From Zygaena filipendulae (Eukaryota > Arthropoda > Insecta > Lepidoptera > Zygaenidae): a stretch of DNA of 64,000 bases. The stretch is taken from assembly GCA_907165275.2 (NCBI GenBank), contig OU015674.1, positions 3,223,001 through 3,287,000 on the forward strand, read 5' to 3'. The translations under genes and the position numbers were made by a program. The notes below the pieces were generated by a model, which saw only the letters and a program-made list of their open reading frames with translations, made no database searches and was not told the DNA's origin. Positions 31,383-42,822 of this stretch are shown here, piece after piece; positions within the stretch are counted from its first letter, which is position 1; the number at the start of each line of letters is the position of its first letter.

Positions 31383-34300
31383 TGTGATATCTGTAAAGGA
31401 TATCTAAGGGTTGGTGGTCCTTTGTATAAATTTTGTTCCGATCATATGAAAACATTCTTAAATCTCAATTTTTTTAAGTTTTAAGCGTTTCAGCTCTTTG
31501 CTTTTGTATTCGTACTTACTTAACTTTCTAAGTTACTACTACTAATTGTGATCATTTTAATAACCTTGCTCTAGACATGAGCCTTGGACTGCAGTCTAGA
31601 ATTTGAGTTTTTAACTAAAAAAGTATTGATTTAAGCAATTTGTAACTTATTATCTTAATATCTAATTAATTTTTTATACCGTTTTATACCGTTATGTACT
31701 TATGTAGGTATAATCAGGAGTCTCCGAGGATATCCCAAAAGTATACGATAGTAATTTCAGACACCTCTAAATCACCTCATTACTGCTATATTCAAATGCG
31801 TGATAGACAAATTTACTGAAACTTCTTAGTAAGGAAAGGGGTTTTAAACCTGGGTTTAAACCCATAACGTCAGGCTTTTACCCCGCCTTAAACCTTTATA
31901 CCCGGGTCTAAACCCGAAAATGGCAGGCTTTTATCGAGTTGATTGCCCATCTATAGACGAGCCGGTATTGATACGTGTGATGTGGGACATGGCAAAGCGT
32001 GTCACAGTTTATGCCCTGCCTACTGTAGGACAGGAACGTGCAGTTTTCACTGACACAGTATGTGACAGTATGGAGTGCGGAAGCGGACCTTACACGCTCA
32101 CGACTCATTGATTCGTGATTTGGGTCGTTTATGTGCAGTCGCATGGCAGTCGTCTTTTGTTTTTGAGTTCTGCACAGAGTTCTGTTTATTTGTTTATTTG
32201 GTTCCCAATAGATGGCACTGTAACAGAGTCTTTGCTCTAACTACCTTAAACAAATTGGGGATTTCTAGTAGACTGTTCGCTGCTCTAGTAGTGAAGAATT
32301 TTTTTTTAAATTCGAGTTTCGATTGTGTGGGAATTTTAATTTAGACAGAAACGAAACTAGAATGACGTCTAGAATCTTTAAATCTTTAAAAAATATTGTA
32401 TTTTTAGGGGCTCTAATATTTACTGAATGTAGGTACCTACTATATAATGTACAACAATATGTACATTGTACAACAATAGTTCGAGCATAAAGTTTAAAAG
32501 GCGCTATTATTAGGTGCATATATTTTCATTGCTTAGGTACCTATAGTCTGTATACTTCTGGACTGAAGATAGGTAGGTAATGAAAATAATATTGGACTCG
32601 AAATTTATACGCGGGTGAAACCGCGGGGAACCGCATGTAGTAAATAGTAAAAGCAATTATTATTTTTGTTTCTTGTTGTAAAAACCATATTTTAAACAGA
32701 TTGCTTCTCAAACAGAGAATACAATAGTAAATATCTGAATAGAGAGTCTCTTGACTAATGCTTTCATTTGATGCGTGACCAACATTATAAAGAAGCTAAT
32801 TACGCATAGTACTGACAAATTTCTTAATTATTCGCACGCTCTCCTTTCAAGAGCTTATATAAAAATCACACATCTAATTTCATTCACGAAATTTCATACT
32901 TCACACCCAAGTTTTTAAAGTTGAAATTAGATTAGCGGAGAGGTATTTTCTTAAAACATCAAAATGACATTGTGTTCGGAATTCAAAACAGAGTGACTGG
33001 GTGTTTTATACTAGACGCATGGGAACTGATACATAGGAACTGTTAAAATAGGTATCTACCTAGTTTAGAGATGTTATCGGGCAATGATGAAGGTTTTTTC
33101 TCGGTGCTCCTACTTTTCTGACGTCGATAGTTTTATTTTTAATTTTCGCACATTTCACTTTTACTCACTATTGTGATCGTTCAAACCGAAAGCGAAATAT
33201 TCTCTTGCCGTAGGTAACACGCAAAGTTAAAACTAACTAAACCTCTGTTGATTCCATCGCACCTACAAACGGAAACCATATGAAATACAATAGTGAGAAA
33301 CTACTAAATAATACAAAATAATATAATAATGTCATAAACGTGCAAAATATAAAAAAATTGTGATTGGAATTTTTATTACTTTATGTTAGATTTTTTGCTA
33401 TATTCTTTCTGTGTAAGTTAGTAAGTAGTTATAATATATGTATAAGTAATAGATACATATTATATAAAATAATAAACAATATAAATAAATAAATCTGCCT
33501 TTTATACACGTATAAGTGAGCTACGTGTATTGTGTAAATGTAATGATTTTCCAATGAATTTATTTTCCTCATATTCTGAAAAACTACCGAAGTTATAACA
33601 TATACTTTCAGCCCTGTAAATATTTGCAGTTCATTTCACCACATGTTATATATTAAAGATTTTTCCAAGATTATACGCACAGTTATAGATTTGACGAAAT
33701 CTATCAAAAACTAAATTATAGTATTATACATTTGGACATAGATAAGCAATAGTGTGTTAACCCACACTGGAGAAATTTTGAGTAAATCGTGTTTTAAAAT
33801 TATAGCGCCATTTTCTGTCAACATTTTTTATGTTCAATATTTAGTTACATACTTAAACAATGTAATAAGGTAAACACATAGTTAAAAAACGTTCCCTAAC
33901 TCTCAATAAATCGTTCTGAATAGGTAACTTAATTTTGTGGGTTAACATGTTATTGCTTATCTGCGTCCATTTATAGCTGCAAGAAACTGAATACAATCTT
34001 TACTAACTAAACCATTTCGCAAATGCTGCAGTTCTCGAGTTATGCCGAGAAAATTGTCGCATAAAAACCTGCACACTGGAAAGAGACGTAGAACAGAACT
34101 TCCTGATGTGTGACGGAGATAGAGGAACTATGTCAGTGGGTGAGCCAAGCCCTGAGTCAACGCACTTGCAATTAAATACTTCGTGGTGTACAAGTGAAAT
34201 TGCGCTCAAATGAATTGTAAGAAATTTCCAATAGGTATAGGGAAAATAATAATATTACAGATATCTACTCAGCCGCTCTTCTCCACCGATTCGCTTATCA

Positions 34301-35040
34301 CAACTTCGGGATTACGTCTTAATTAGGCTATATCATCGACGGAAGAAATTGTGAAATTATGATCTGACAAGTCATTCAGAAGTAATTTAAGAAGCAGCCT
34401 AAATTATCACCGTGGTACAGGATACCACCTAGTACAGATACCATAAGAATGTAATGATGAAGGTAATTTGTTAATAGATAACCTTGTGTTCACTATGATA
34501 TTTGCAATACAAGATGGCGTCGGAACTCATCTCCGTCGTCTGGCGATTAACGATGACGTGACACACGAAACTCAACGAAACTCTTAAAAATGTGGTAACA
34601 CAATACATTCAAATACCAATTTGGTACGCAATATTAAAGCGGTGTGGCAATGTTTGTATTATAATAAGTATTCCCCCGTAACGTGCCTGTGGAAGGTAAC
34701 GTTTTGCAAGTTTCGTGTAATGATGAGAACTTGCAGATTTTTTTGTAAACGCTGACATTTACATTTATATATCTTGTATACTATAAAGAGGAATGTTTCT
34801 TTCTCAGTTTGTTCGCTGTGATTCATGAGTATTTCTATAATTTATTTTTCGATTGCCATAGAAGAGAGCAGTGAGAATTATATAGAACGTCAAATACGAC
34901 CATAAACATAATTAAAATAAGAATAAAGTCGGTATGTGTAGGATATGCATGTGTTTTAGTATGTATTGTGAGTAAATTGCATCTTTATGTTTTAGTTATT
35001 AATTATTAGTGTCTAGTATTAAGTATATTAATTATTGTTT
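31383..35040. other. No gene seen
   Basis: AT-rich sequence with only short, uncharacterisable open frames. A small run near 31840-31915 repeats 'gggtttaaaccc'-like units. An isolated GC box ('acgcgggtgaaaccgcgggg') occurs at about 32608-32628. The stretch near 34500-34580 is somewhat GC-richer and contains 'aagatggcgtcggaactc', but its frame closes after 15 codons. Confidence 0.6.
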
Positions 35041-35049
35041 TGTTTGCAC

Positions 35050-35182
35050 ACCCCATCTTCTATATATCTCTGTCTACCCAATGGTTAACTGGTAGAGAAT
35101 GCCGCAAGGCATTAAGTTCGCCATTTGTACACACTGTGCAATAAAGAAAAAATAAATAAATAAAATAAATAAATAAATAAAG
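35050..35182 (+). repeat. LINE 3' tail with AAAT microsatellite
   Basis: The segment 'ctggtagagaatgccgcaag' and 'gcattaagttcgccatttgt' ahead of 'gtgcaataaagaaa' and an (AAAT)n run looks like the 3' end of a lepidopteran non-LTR retrotransposon (recognised from memory). No coding part is attached. Confidence 0.55.
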
Positions 35183-35444
35183 TGTTTTTTGTTTTATAAT
35201 GACAACAGAAAAATTACTTTAGCGTAAATATGAAAAATTTAAAAAATCATGCGCTTTCCTATAAATACCAGTAACTCAAAATGTCATAATAGGTACCTAT
35301 CTAGTTATAGGTATCAATGCTGGGTTTTTAAGCGACTTCAAAAAAGGAGGAGGTTTTCAATTCGTGGGAATCTTATTTAATTTTTTATGTATTCTCTTAA
35401 CAAAGTCTCGATTTAAGTATACTAGCTTATTTCGAAGAACAATA

Positions 35445-35835
35445 GTACATTGTTATCCTAGGGGTGAAAGTAACCTCGCTACGCTCGGGCGCCAAACCCC
35501 GTCTCGGGACTAAATAAGTCTTTCTCCCGAGGGTAACACTGTGCTTTTCATTACGAATGCAAGGAAAGTCAAAATAAACATAGGAATCAGCTAAAGAAAA
35601 AAATGTGTGAATTTTATTTTACATAAATCAACCATTAGGTGTGCTACTGGCCAGTAAGTATGCTCCCTATGATATAAAAAAAACTTGAGTTTCTGCAGTA
35701 TCCAGCTGTCAGTTGAAAGCGATTCTCCCTAGGGCTGAAAAGGGTTACTTTCAACCCGTTTCTCAGGCAACTTCAGACCTACTTTCCGAGTATGAGTAAT
35801 GAAAAGTCAATAAATTAGCTAATAATATTCTGTAT
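35445..35835. repeat. Imperfect fold-back element
   Basis: The left part contains 'cctaggggtgaaagtaacc' and 'gcttttcattacgaatgcaa'. The right part, read in reverse complement, gives 'acttttcattactcatact' and 'gttgaaagtaaccctttt'. The two halves are diverged inverted copies, as in a miniature inverted-repeat element. A segment just before it (35326-35370, 'cttcaaaaaaggaggaggtt') is a common moth repeat. Confidence 0.45.
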
Positions 35836-36302
35836 CACTGTGACTAACGCTTTCCTAACTACGCCCCTATTCACTATGCCCAACAGCATTCCTCGCCAAT
35901 AACGCGCGTACCAAAAACACAATCCGAGATGGTCCAGGTTCCAAAATATTTAAAAATATAATATTATTTTATAATATGCCATAAGACACGTTGTAAATGT
36001 ATTTTTATTGAAGTGCAACTTCTTTGAGCACGAGAGAAGCGCGTCTTATGGTCATAGTGAATAAGAACCCTGATAAAGGATTTGTTACAAAAGCCCGTGT
36101 TGTGTAAACTTAAAACCGGTATGAATACAAGTATGTATCGGTTTACTATACTGTCGCAAACGGAATGATCGATGGATTAGTTATAAAGTTTATAGATAAT
36201 ATTATAGAACTTATTTAATGCTGCAGCTTGGGCTGTTCATTTTATCACCCTGCAGCTAAACACGGGTGATTTTTTCAACTTTTTCAATTAAAATTATCTA
36301 AA

Positions 36303-36514
36303 TCCTACTAATATTATAAATTTGAAAGTGTGGATGTTTGGATGTTTGGATGTTTGTTACTCAATCACGCAAAAACGGCTGAACGGGTTTGCATGAAATT
36401 TGGCATGCACGTTGTCAGGGGTAGATACAGAGAAGGACATAGGGTACTTTTTATCTGGGAATTCTCGCGGGAACTCCGAAATTACCGCGGGTGAAACCGC
36501 GGGGCATAGCTAGT
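36303..36514 (+). repeat. Interspersed GC-box repeat R1, best plus-strand copy
   Basis: It starts 'cctactaatattataaattt', has three tandem 'ggatgttt' units, then 'acgcaaaaacggctgaacgg' and 'ggcatgcacgttgtcagggg', and ends 'gggcatagctagtt'. It is close to identical with 57579-57767 read in reverse. Confidence 0.85.
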
Positions 36515-37970
36515 TCCTTGTAAGATTAAGATAAGTTTGATATCCCATGCTAAGCCTGCTATAGCGTTTAAGCGATAAACTCTACATTTTTCACTCTCTA
36601 TTGGCGAAGTAAACAATTTTTGAGGTATAAAAAGTAAATTATTTGAAACTTTATAAAGGAATATCACGCGACAGACTGTGCCTATCCCAGTGGATTTTTA
36701 GCGTGAACCATCACAATGACGACAAGTTGCAACCCAAAGAAGGTTTATGATCCATGTTGCAAAGTAAATGTTAGAGAATTAGCATAAAACCTATTATATT
36801 ATACAATATTTACCTACATGGTTCTAATTTTAAAAAACTCGATTGATTTATGGTTTATTTTCTTTTTAAATTTGCTATTTGTAGGCAAAAGTTTCGGTCA
36901 ATCATACATTGACCCTAACGAAAGCGATAACGCAGTGAAAGTAATTTCTAACAGGGTAAAAAAAAACAAATTTCACATTCCTCTATACTTTATGCTCACA
37001 CGTCTAAACATGATAATTTACTATGTAACCGCTTGTTGTGCGAGTAAGATCCGCGAAGTCTTTTTGTTATTAAGTTATTATATATTGAGTTTTCATTGAA
37101 AATCTTCGTTTCGCTTTTTGGTATATTGTCCGGAATTAACAGTAGGCATCTGTTATCTTAGATAATTTGAACTCTAACTGAATAAGAGTTAGAGTTATCA
37201 AAATAAATAGTCATTGAGGAAGTTAAACAAACTAAGATGAACTAAGTTTTGCATATTATTGTAATCATTATTTAGTTTTTAAATAAATATGTGTCAATTT
37301 GCCAACGTAGGTAATCTATTTTTTTCTTCCATACGCAAAATAAAGGAAAGACGGTCAAACCTTGATAGAAAACTCGAAATTCGAATAAAACAAATTTAAA
37401 ATTCGAAACAGCTCAGTGCGAATACATTACACTACGACTACGCATTGAAATTTTCAAATTAGTGAAAAGTAAATAGAATTCAAGATCAAAATAATGGCAT
37501 ATTCCTTTCTTTATTTTTTGATCGTGAAGTTTAAATTATAATGCACTCTGTATAAAGCTCAGTTTTGTGTGAATATCTTGCTTTGTGCACACTATAACGA
37601 CTTGAATGTCAAGTACATGAAATCGATATTGCTAACATTTTGCACACTTTCATTCACCGAAATCGAGAGAGGTTTCTATTCTAAAAAGGTTTCTATAGAT
37701 ATCAACGTTAAACATGGATATACACTACTATGTTTTAGATCTAAAAGCATTCATTTTGAATCAATCAAAAAAAAGAAACTTTGAATCGATATAAAATGAA
37801 TCAATAAAATTAAAGTTCATTAAAAAAAAAGTACATAATAACATTGCTGGTTACCGAAAAGAAAACTTGTATTCACCATTTTTGTTTATTTAAATACTCT
37901 AGTCTATACTATAGAGCCTATAGAAGCAATGCAATAAATGAATTTTAATGAGTGCTCGTATACTTACCTA
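36515..37970. other. No gene seen
   Basis: AT-rich. The open frames at 36818-37099 (+) and 37569-37784 (+) have the biased Phe/Ile/Leu/Asn/Lys composition expected of random AT-rich DNA, with no motif. Confidence 0.6.
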
Positions 37971-37973
37971 CGA

Positions 37974-38176
37974 ATACTAGGGATATCCTTACTATTACAA
38001 TATGTGTGAATGTGAGTTTGTTTGTTACCCTTACACCCCTCAACGGCTACACCGATCATGATAAAATTTTGCATATGCTTTATCAAGGGTACAGAAAAGA
38101 ACATAGGGTATTTTTACCCCGGAATTCCTGCAGGAACTTCCAAATTAACGCCGGTGAAACCGCGACGGACAGCTGT
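37974..38176 (+). repeat. Interspersed GC-box repeat R1
   Basis: It has 'caagggtacagaaaagaaca' and ends 'gccggtgaaaccgcgacgga'. A diverged copy. Confidence 0.7.
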
Positions 38177-39036
38177 TAGGGAATATTTTTCTAAATTATC
38201 GGTTTAATAAGTAGTATTTAAACGCAGTCAGTTAATCACATACCTATACTTAAAATAAAAGAGCTAAGTTTAAATATAAAAATTGCTATTTTTCGAATTC
38301 AATATTAAAACTGAACAGCAAATGAATTCATTATGGTAGCTACTTCCACCAAGGGAATGAGGTCACACTGCCTCAACGACACAAGAGTGAAACTGCAGCG
38401 TTTTGTGTGCTCAGTCTTTGCCCACGCACCCACTGTAAATATATTTAAGTGACCGAAATGTCTATTGACAATACCCACTTACATTAAATTAGTGATTAAA
38501 AAGATTTTACATTACAAATTTTAGCTTCGTTTAGAATCTGATATGTTTAATCACTTTTTCTGAAAGTCAGTTGTGCAATGTACTTAATCTATCCAGGATC
38601 TGGAAATATTATGTATGTATATAGACATCCCCATAGAAAGTTTTGTAAACAAACTAAAAAACGTCATCAGTTACGTGATATAGGTAATTATATTATTAAG
38701 AAAAACAAATTTGTTTTCATCCATCGATCAACAAAAATAACAGCAACACTTTAAACTATACGAAGATTATTTTTATAGTAGCGACAGTTGACATATTATG
38801 CGTTAATATTTTACTTAAATTTCTGGACAAGAAATTTGTAAAAAAATGCGGTTCTAGGTGATTGTTACCGTGACTTCATAGTTTCATAAGCAACTACCAA
38901 TTTAGTAGAGATCAGATTTAAAAAAAAAAAAACAAAAAGTGCGTGTTGTGTTTACGTGTTCAACAAATTTAAATCGTACAATCGCTAACAATAATAACTC
39001 TTACACTATGCCACACCGAAATCGAAAGTCACTTAC

Positions 39037-39148
39037 GCTCAAAAGAATAGTGGAAATTCGACGAAAAAAGTTCGAGTGACCGCCATCTTTGAATCGGGGT
39101 CGCGCCATTCGGCGGCGAGTGAAAAAAGCGCACGTAACAGGTTCTCAT
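39037..39148 (-). CDS. Candidate 5' coding exon, possibly gene A
   Basis: A CpG- and GC-rich island (about 39040-39235) in AT-rich surroundings. On the minus strand an ATG at 39148 opens 37 codons (MRTCYVRFFHSPPNGATPIQ and on) ending at a strong donor GAGC|GTAAGT in phase 1. Gene A's exon at 26260 needs exactly phase 1. The stop-free frame extends 17 codons above the ATG to a TAA. Against this, there is no hydrophobic signal-peptide core and the intron would be 12.8 kb. It could instead be an untranslated first exon with promoter. Confidence 0.28.
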
Positions 39149-39991
39149 TCTTAATTCAAATCCGGCGTGGGACAGGTTGTTCTCGGTGCCAGTGCGTACT
39201 TAATTAAGTTCTTTTGTCGACGCGACGCTCCATGAAATTTAAATTTATCTAAATATTATTTACTTATGCAAATAAAAAAAAAAAAAAAATTAATAAATTA
39301 GCGCTCACAATTTTATGCAACGTACCCCGCATTGAAGATGAAACAAGCCAGCTAGAATTAGGAAGTAATAAATGTAATATGTAATTTAAAATACATTGAA
39401 AGGAAATTACCATTTATTGTTTGTATTGGTTTTAGTATAGGTAGTAAATTTCCAAGCCATGATACCACTGGATACACTTTTTAGGAGAATTACAGGATGT
39501 TACAGAAAGGTGTAGTCATAATAACGTGAAGATCGTGTTCTCGTTATTCTCTACAATCACTTGACACTAACGAAACTGGTACAATGTATTAATGATATAA
39601 GATCACTTGACTTAATGTTCACAGTAAAAATACCAGTTAAATTAAACTGCTATATAATGTCAAGCGAGACCGCTTCCCACAGTAATAATTAATAACGAAA
39701 ATTATATGTCGTTGGCAATGAGTAGGTGAGCCGGAAGAACACAGTTCTCATCAGCCAAATATTACATTCTAGGTGCGGACCATGGAACTAGTAAATAATT
39801 TCCATACCTACATATTATTATAAGAATGTCATACCGGTGGACTCCATTTTATTTTTAAACTAGCTGGAGCGTTTTAGGGAAGTCCACACGCCTTTGAGCA
39901 GAACTTTTTTCCTGTTGTCTGATTTATGATGTTGTTTCGAACTAAAATTACGAAAACGGTCATAATATTAGGTACCTACATGTATACTAAT

Positions 39992-40188
39992 ATTATAAAG
40001 AGGTAAAGTTTGTGAGTTGGTAAGGTTGTAAGGGGTAATCTCTGGATCTAATGAACCGATTTTGAAAATTCTTTTGCCAATTGAATGCTAGTGTTCCTGA
40101 GTATCATAGGGACTCCATGTACTTCTTGTCTCGGAATTCTTGCGGGGACTCCAAAATTACTAGGGTTAAAACCGCAGGGAACAGCTAT
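39992..40188 (+). repeat. Interspersed GC-box repeat R1, first of a tandem pair
   Basis: It starts 'actaatattataaagaggta' and ends 'aaccgcagggaacagctat'. The next copy follows immediately. Confidence 0.7.
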
Positions 40189-40190
40189 CT

Positions 40191-40372
40191 ATACTAATAT
40201 TATAAAGAGCTAAAGTTTGTGTATTGTGAGTTTGTGAATTGTGAGTTTGTGAGGACTGGACTGATTTTGAAAAATCTTTCACTTATAGGAAGCTACAGTG
40301 ACCCTGAGTGACATAGGGTACTTTTATCCTGGAATTCCCGCGGGAACTCCAAAATTACCGCGGGTGACACGC
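40191..40372 (+). repeat. Interspersed GC-box repeat R1, second of a tandem pair
   Basis: It starts 'atactaatattataaagagc' and ends 'aattaccgcgggtgacacg'. Head to tail with the previous copy, with almost no spacer. Confidence 0.7.
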
Positions 40373-41076
40373 GTATTTATATGAATCTGTGCAAATATTG
40401 TGCGAAAGTAATCGATGAAGAACTTTCGCTGCTGTTTTAAGATATTGATACAACGAAAAATTTCTTTTAAAAACCGTTTGATTGTAAAAGGTTTTCGTAC
40501 TGGACTTGCTAGGGTTAGGTTAGGTTTGTACTGTGACCACAAGAGAATCAAAGGTTACCGATGGCACCGATTTCTCATGTGCGAGCACCGCGAGCACCCA
40601 GCAAAACGCACTTCCTGACCTCAGAATTTTACAATAATTCCGTTAGTTTACAAACTGACGATTTTTACAATTTTAAGGTGACGTACATTGTTAGCGCTTC
40701 AAGTAATAATCATTAATTAATTATTATTAAAGTAAACGTTCGTAATATCCTAAAGGAACGTAAAACAAAATTATTTAATTAAAACAAGTAATTGCGAAGA
40801 TTCCGCATTCCATCACATTGTATTTTTTACCATATTTTTTATGTAAAGTTAAAAATCTACCACAATATATTATAGTTTTTGCAGCAGTTTTGGCCTCGTA
40901 ACGGCCTTACTTTCCATCGGGTCTCGTATGGTCTTGTCCGGTCTGCGGTCTGGTCTTGAAACGGGTTTCCCGTATCCACTGTATTTCAATATTTCGTTAA
41001 AACAAATTATGACTGTACGACGACATATTCAACACAATACGTACCGACTCAATTACACATTATCTATACATCCATA

Positions 41077-41361
41077 CACAAATAAAATTGAAGTTTTTGT
41101 TGGTAATTCCAAATTAACAGCTTTTCACTAAATGCATATGAAAGTCACGGTACTTAGGTACATAAAAAAATCATATTTCAAAATTTTTCTCTGTTTGTCT
41201 GTCTATTTGTTCCGGCTAATCCCTGGAACGGCTGGACCGATTTTAACGGGACTTTCACTGGCAGATAGCTGATGTTATAAGGAATAACTTAGGCTACTTT
41301 TATTTCAGAAAAAAATAGTTCTTCCGAAACTCATACGGTGAAACCGCGGGGCACAGCTAGT
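41077..41361 (+). repeat. Interspersed GC-box repeat R2
   Basis: It starts 'acacaaataaaattgaagtt', contains 'gctggaccgattttaacggg' and ends 'cgcggggcacagctagtt'. It is the reverse-oriented relative of 27390-27677. Confidence 0.78.
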
Positions 41362-41697
41362 TTATTAATTATACTTTGGACATTATGTTTTAGGGTATTC
41401 TGCGTGTAATGTGGACAGCAAAATTATATAAGCGGTTAATTGTACGTATTATTCAAATACTTAAGGAGGCATAGATAAATAGACAATTCTAGACAATAAG
41501 AGAGAAACGACAAATAAATGAAGGCTTTATTGGGACCAAAACATAATATATTATGTACCTAAATAAAACAAAAATTTAGTACTAATCCCTAAAATAGGAT
41601 CCCTTTGTTATAAAGGCTACATATAGGTAATATGTAGTTTTCTCCACTCCTCACAAAGTACATTTGTCGGTAGGTTACGATTCAGTTCTTCAAACTA

Positions 41698-42236
41698 CAG
41701 TGAAACCTGGTTAAGTGAGACATCAAGGGACCTGCAATGTCGTTTCACTTATAGAGGTATTCCACTTACCCAGTGTCTCAGATATACAGGTATAAATAAA
41801 TATCTGTCTCATTTACAGAGGGTTCCATTAATAGGGCACATTAAATTCGGCACAAACTTCTTCGCGTGTCTTCCCACTTTCATAAACGGATATTAACTTC
41901 AGTTTTTCACGTAATGATAACGATTGTAGCTTTCGTTTTGACATTTTTCAAATAAACATCTGTATGATAGTAAAGCGAAACTAAAACTGAAGGTAATTGA
42001 AGCTCAAAATTTACTTACGTACTTGGAATTACGTGTGGAATTTGTGGGTAGAATAAGAATGAGTAAACAAACAATGTTATCTATGATGATAAATCGAAAG
42101 AACAAATCCCAGATATAGAGGTTTACCTCGTCCCACTAACAGAGGTAATTCAGTGCCAAAGTGTTGGGACCTCAGCATGAGTTCCAGTTATGGAGGTTTC
42201 TCACTTATCCAGGTCCCACTTAACCAAGTTTCACTG
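41698..42236. mobile_element. pogo-like miniature element with transposase start
   Basis: A 539-bp element with terminal inverted repeats (left cagtgaaacctggttaagtg, right its near-exact reverse complement) and TA on each side (41696-41697, 42237-42238). Extra inner copies of 'cacttatccaggtcccactt'-like sequence occur at the right end. On the minus strand, ATG 41944 opens 38 codons starting MSKRKLQSLSLREKLKLISV, the CENP-B/pogo-type N-terminal helix-turn-helix, ending at TAA 41828. So it is an internally deleted pogo/Tigger relative. Confidence 0.85.
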
Positions 42237-42605
42237 TATAAAAACAAAAGACTGTATCAAAAATTCTACTCCAACGGCCGTCAAATCTATACTCAATTAC
42301 TCAATGTTCTTTTGTAATTTGCTCTGCTATTTTGGTTACTCGAATCCACCTAATCATCTCCTCATTTCCGATTCGTATCTGGTAAACTATGGACTTGTTA
42401 TTTTACAATCCCGTATAGATCTAGAAGAAGATATAGTGCTGTGATTGATTTCACGCAGAATCCCATTGGTCGGCGACTCTCGCACTTAATGGCAACACAG
42501 TACCGTTGGCGCGTGCGCAGAGCGACTTGACAACCCACAAATGACCATCTTGGACCGTCTATTTCACCGAATCATAAACAAATAATTATGTATAAGAACA
42601 TAATA

Positions 42606-42822
42606 ATCTGTACTTTATATTATAAAGATTTAATTTGTTTGTCTATTTGTTTATAATGGATAAACTTAAAAAAAAAATTACTAAACTGATTTAAGAGTCT
42701 CTCATTTATAGGAAGATAGAGCGTGCTTAGTAACATCAGGGAAGGTATACGTATTTTATGATTTATCCAGGAATTCCCACGAGAACTCCGAAATTAAAGC
42801 GCTCGTGCTACCGAGGGGGATT
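42606..42822 (+). repeat. Degenerate GC-box repeat R1
   Basis: It opens 'tctgtactttatattataaa' and has the 'gatttatccaggaattccca' and 'gagaactccgaaattaaagc' blocks. The terminal box is decayed. Confidence 0.5.

Noticed and set aside
31840..31915. CRISPR-like or satellite array of gggtttaaaccc units
   Set aside because: Only a few irregular units with no spacers of constant size; the genome is eukaryotic.
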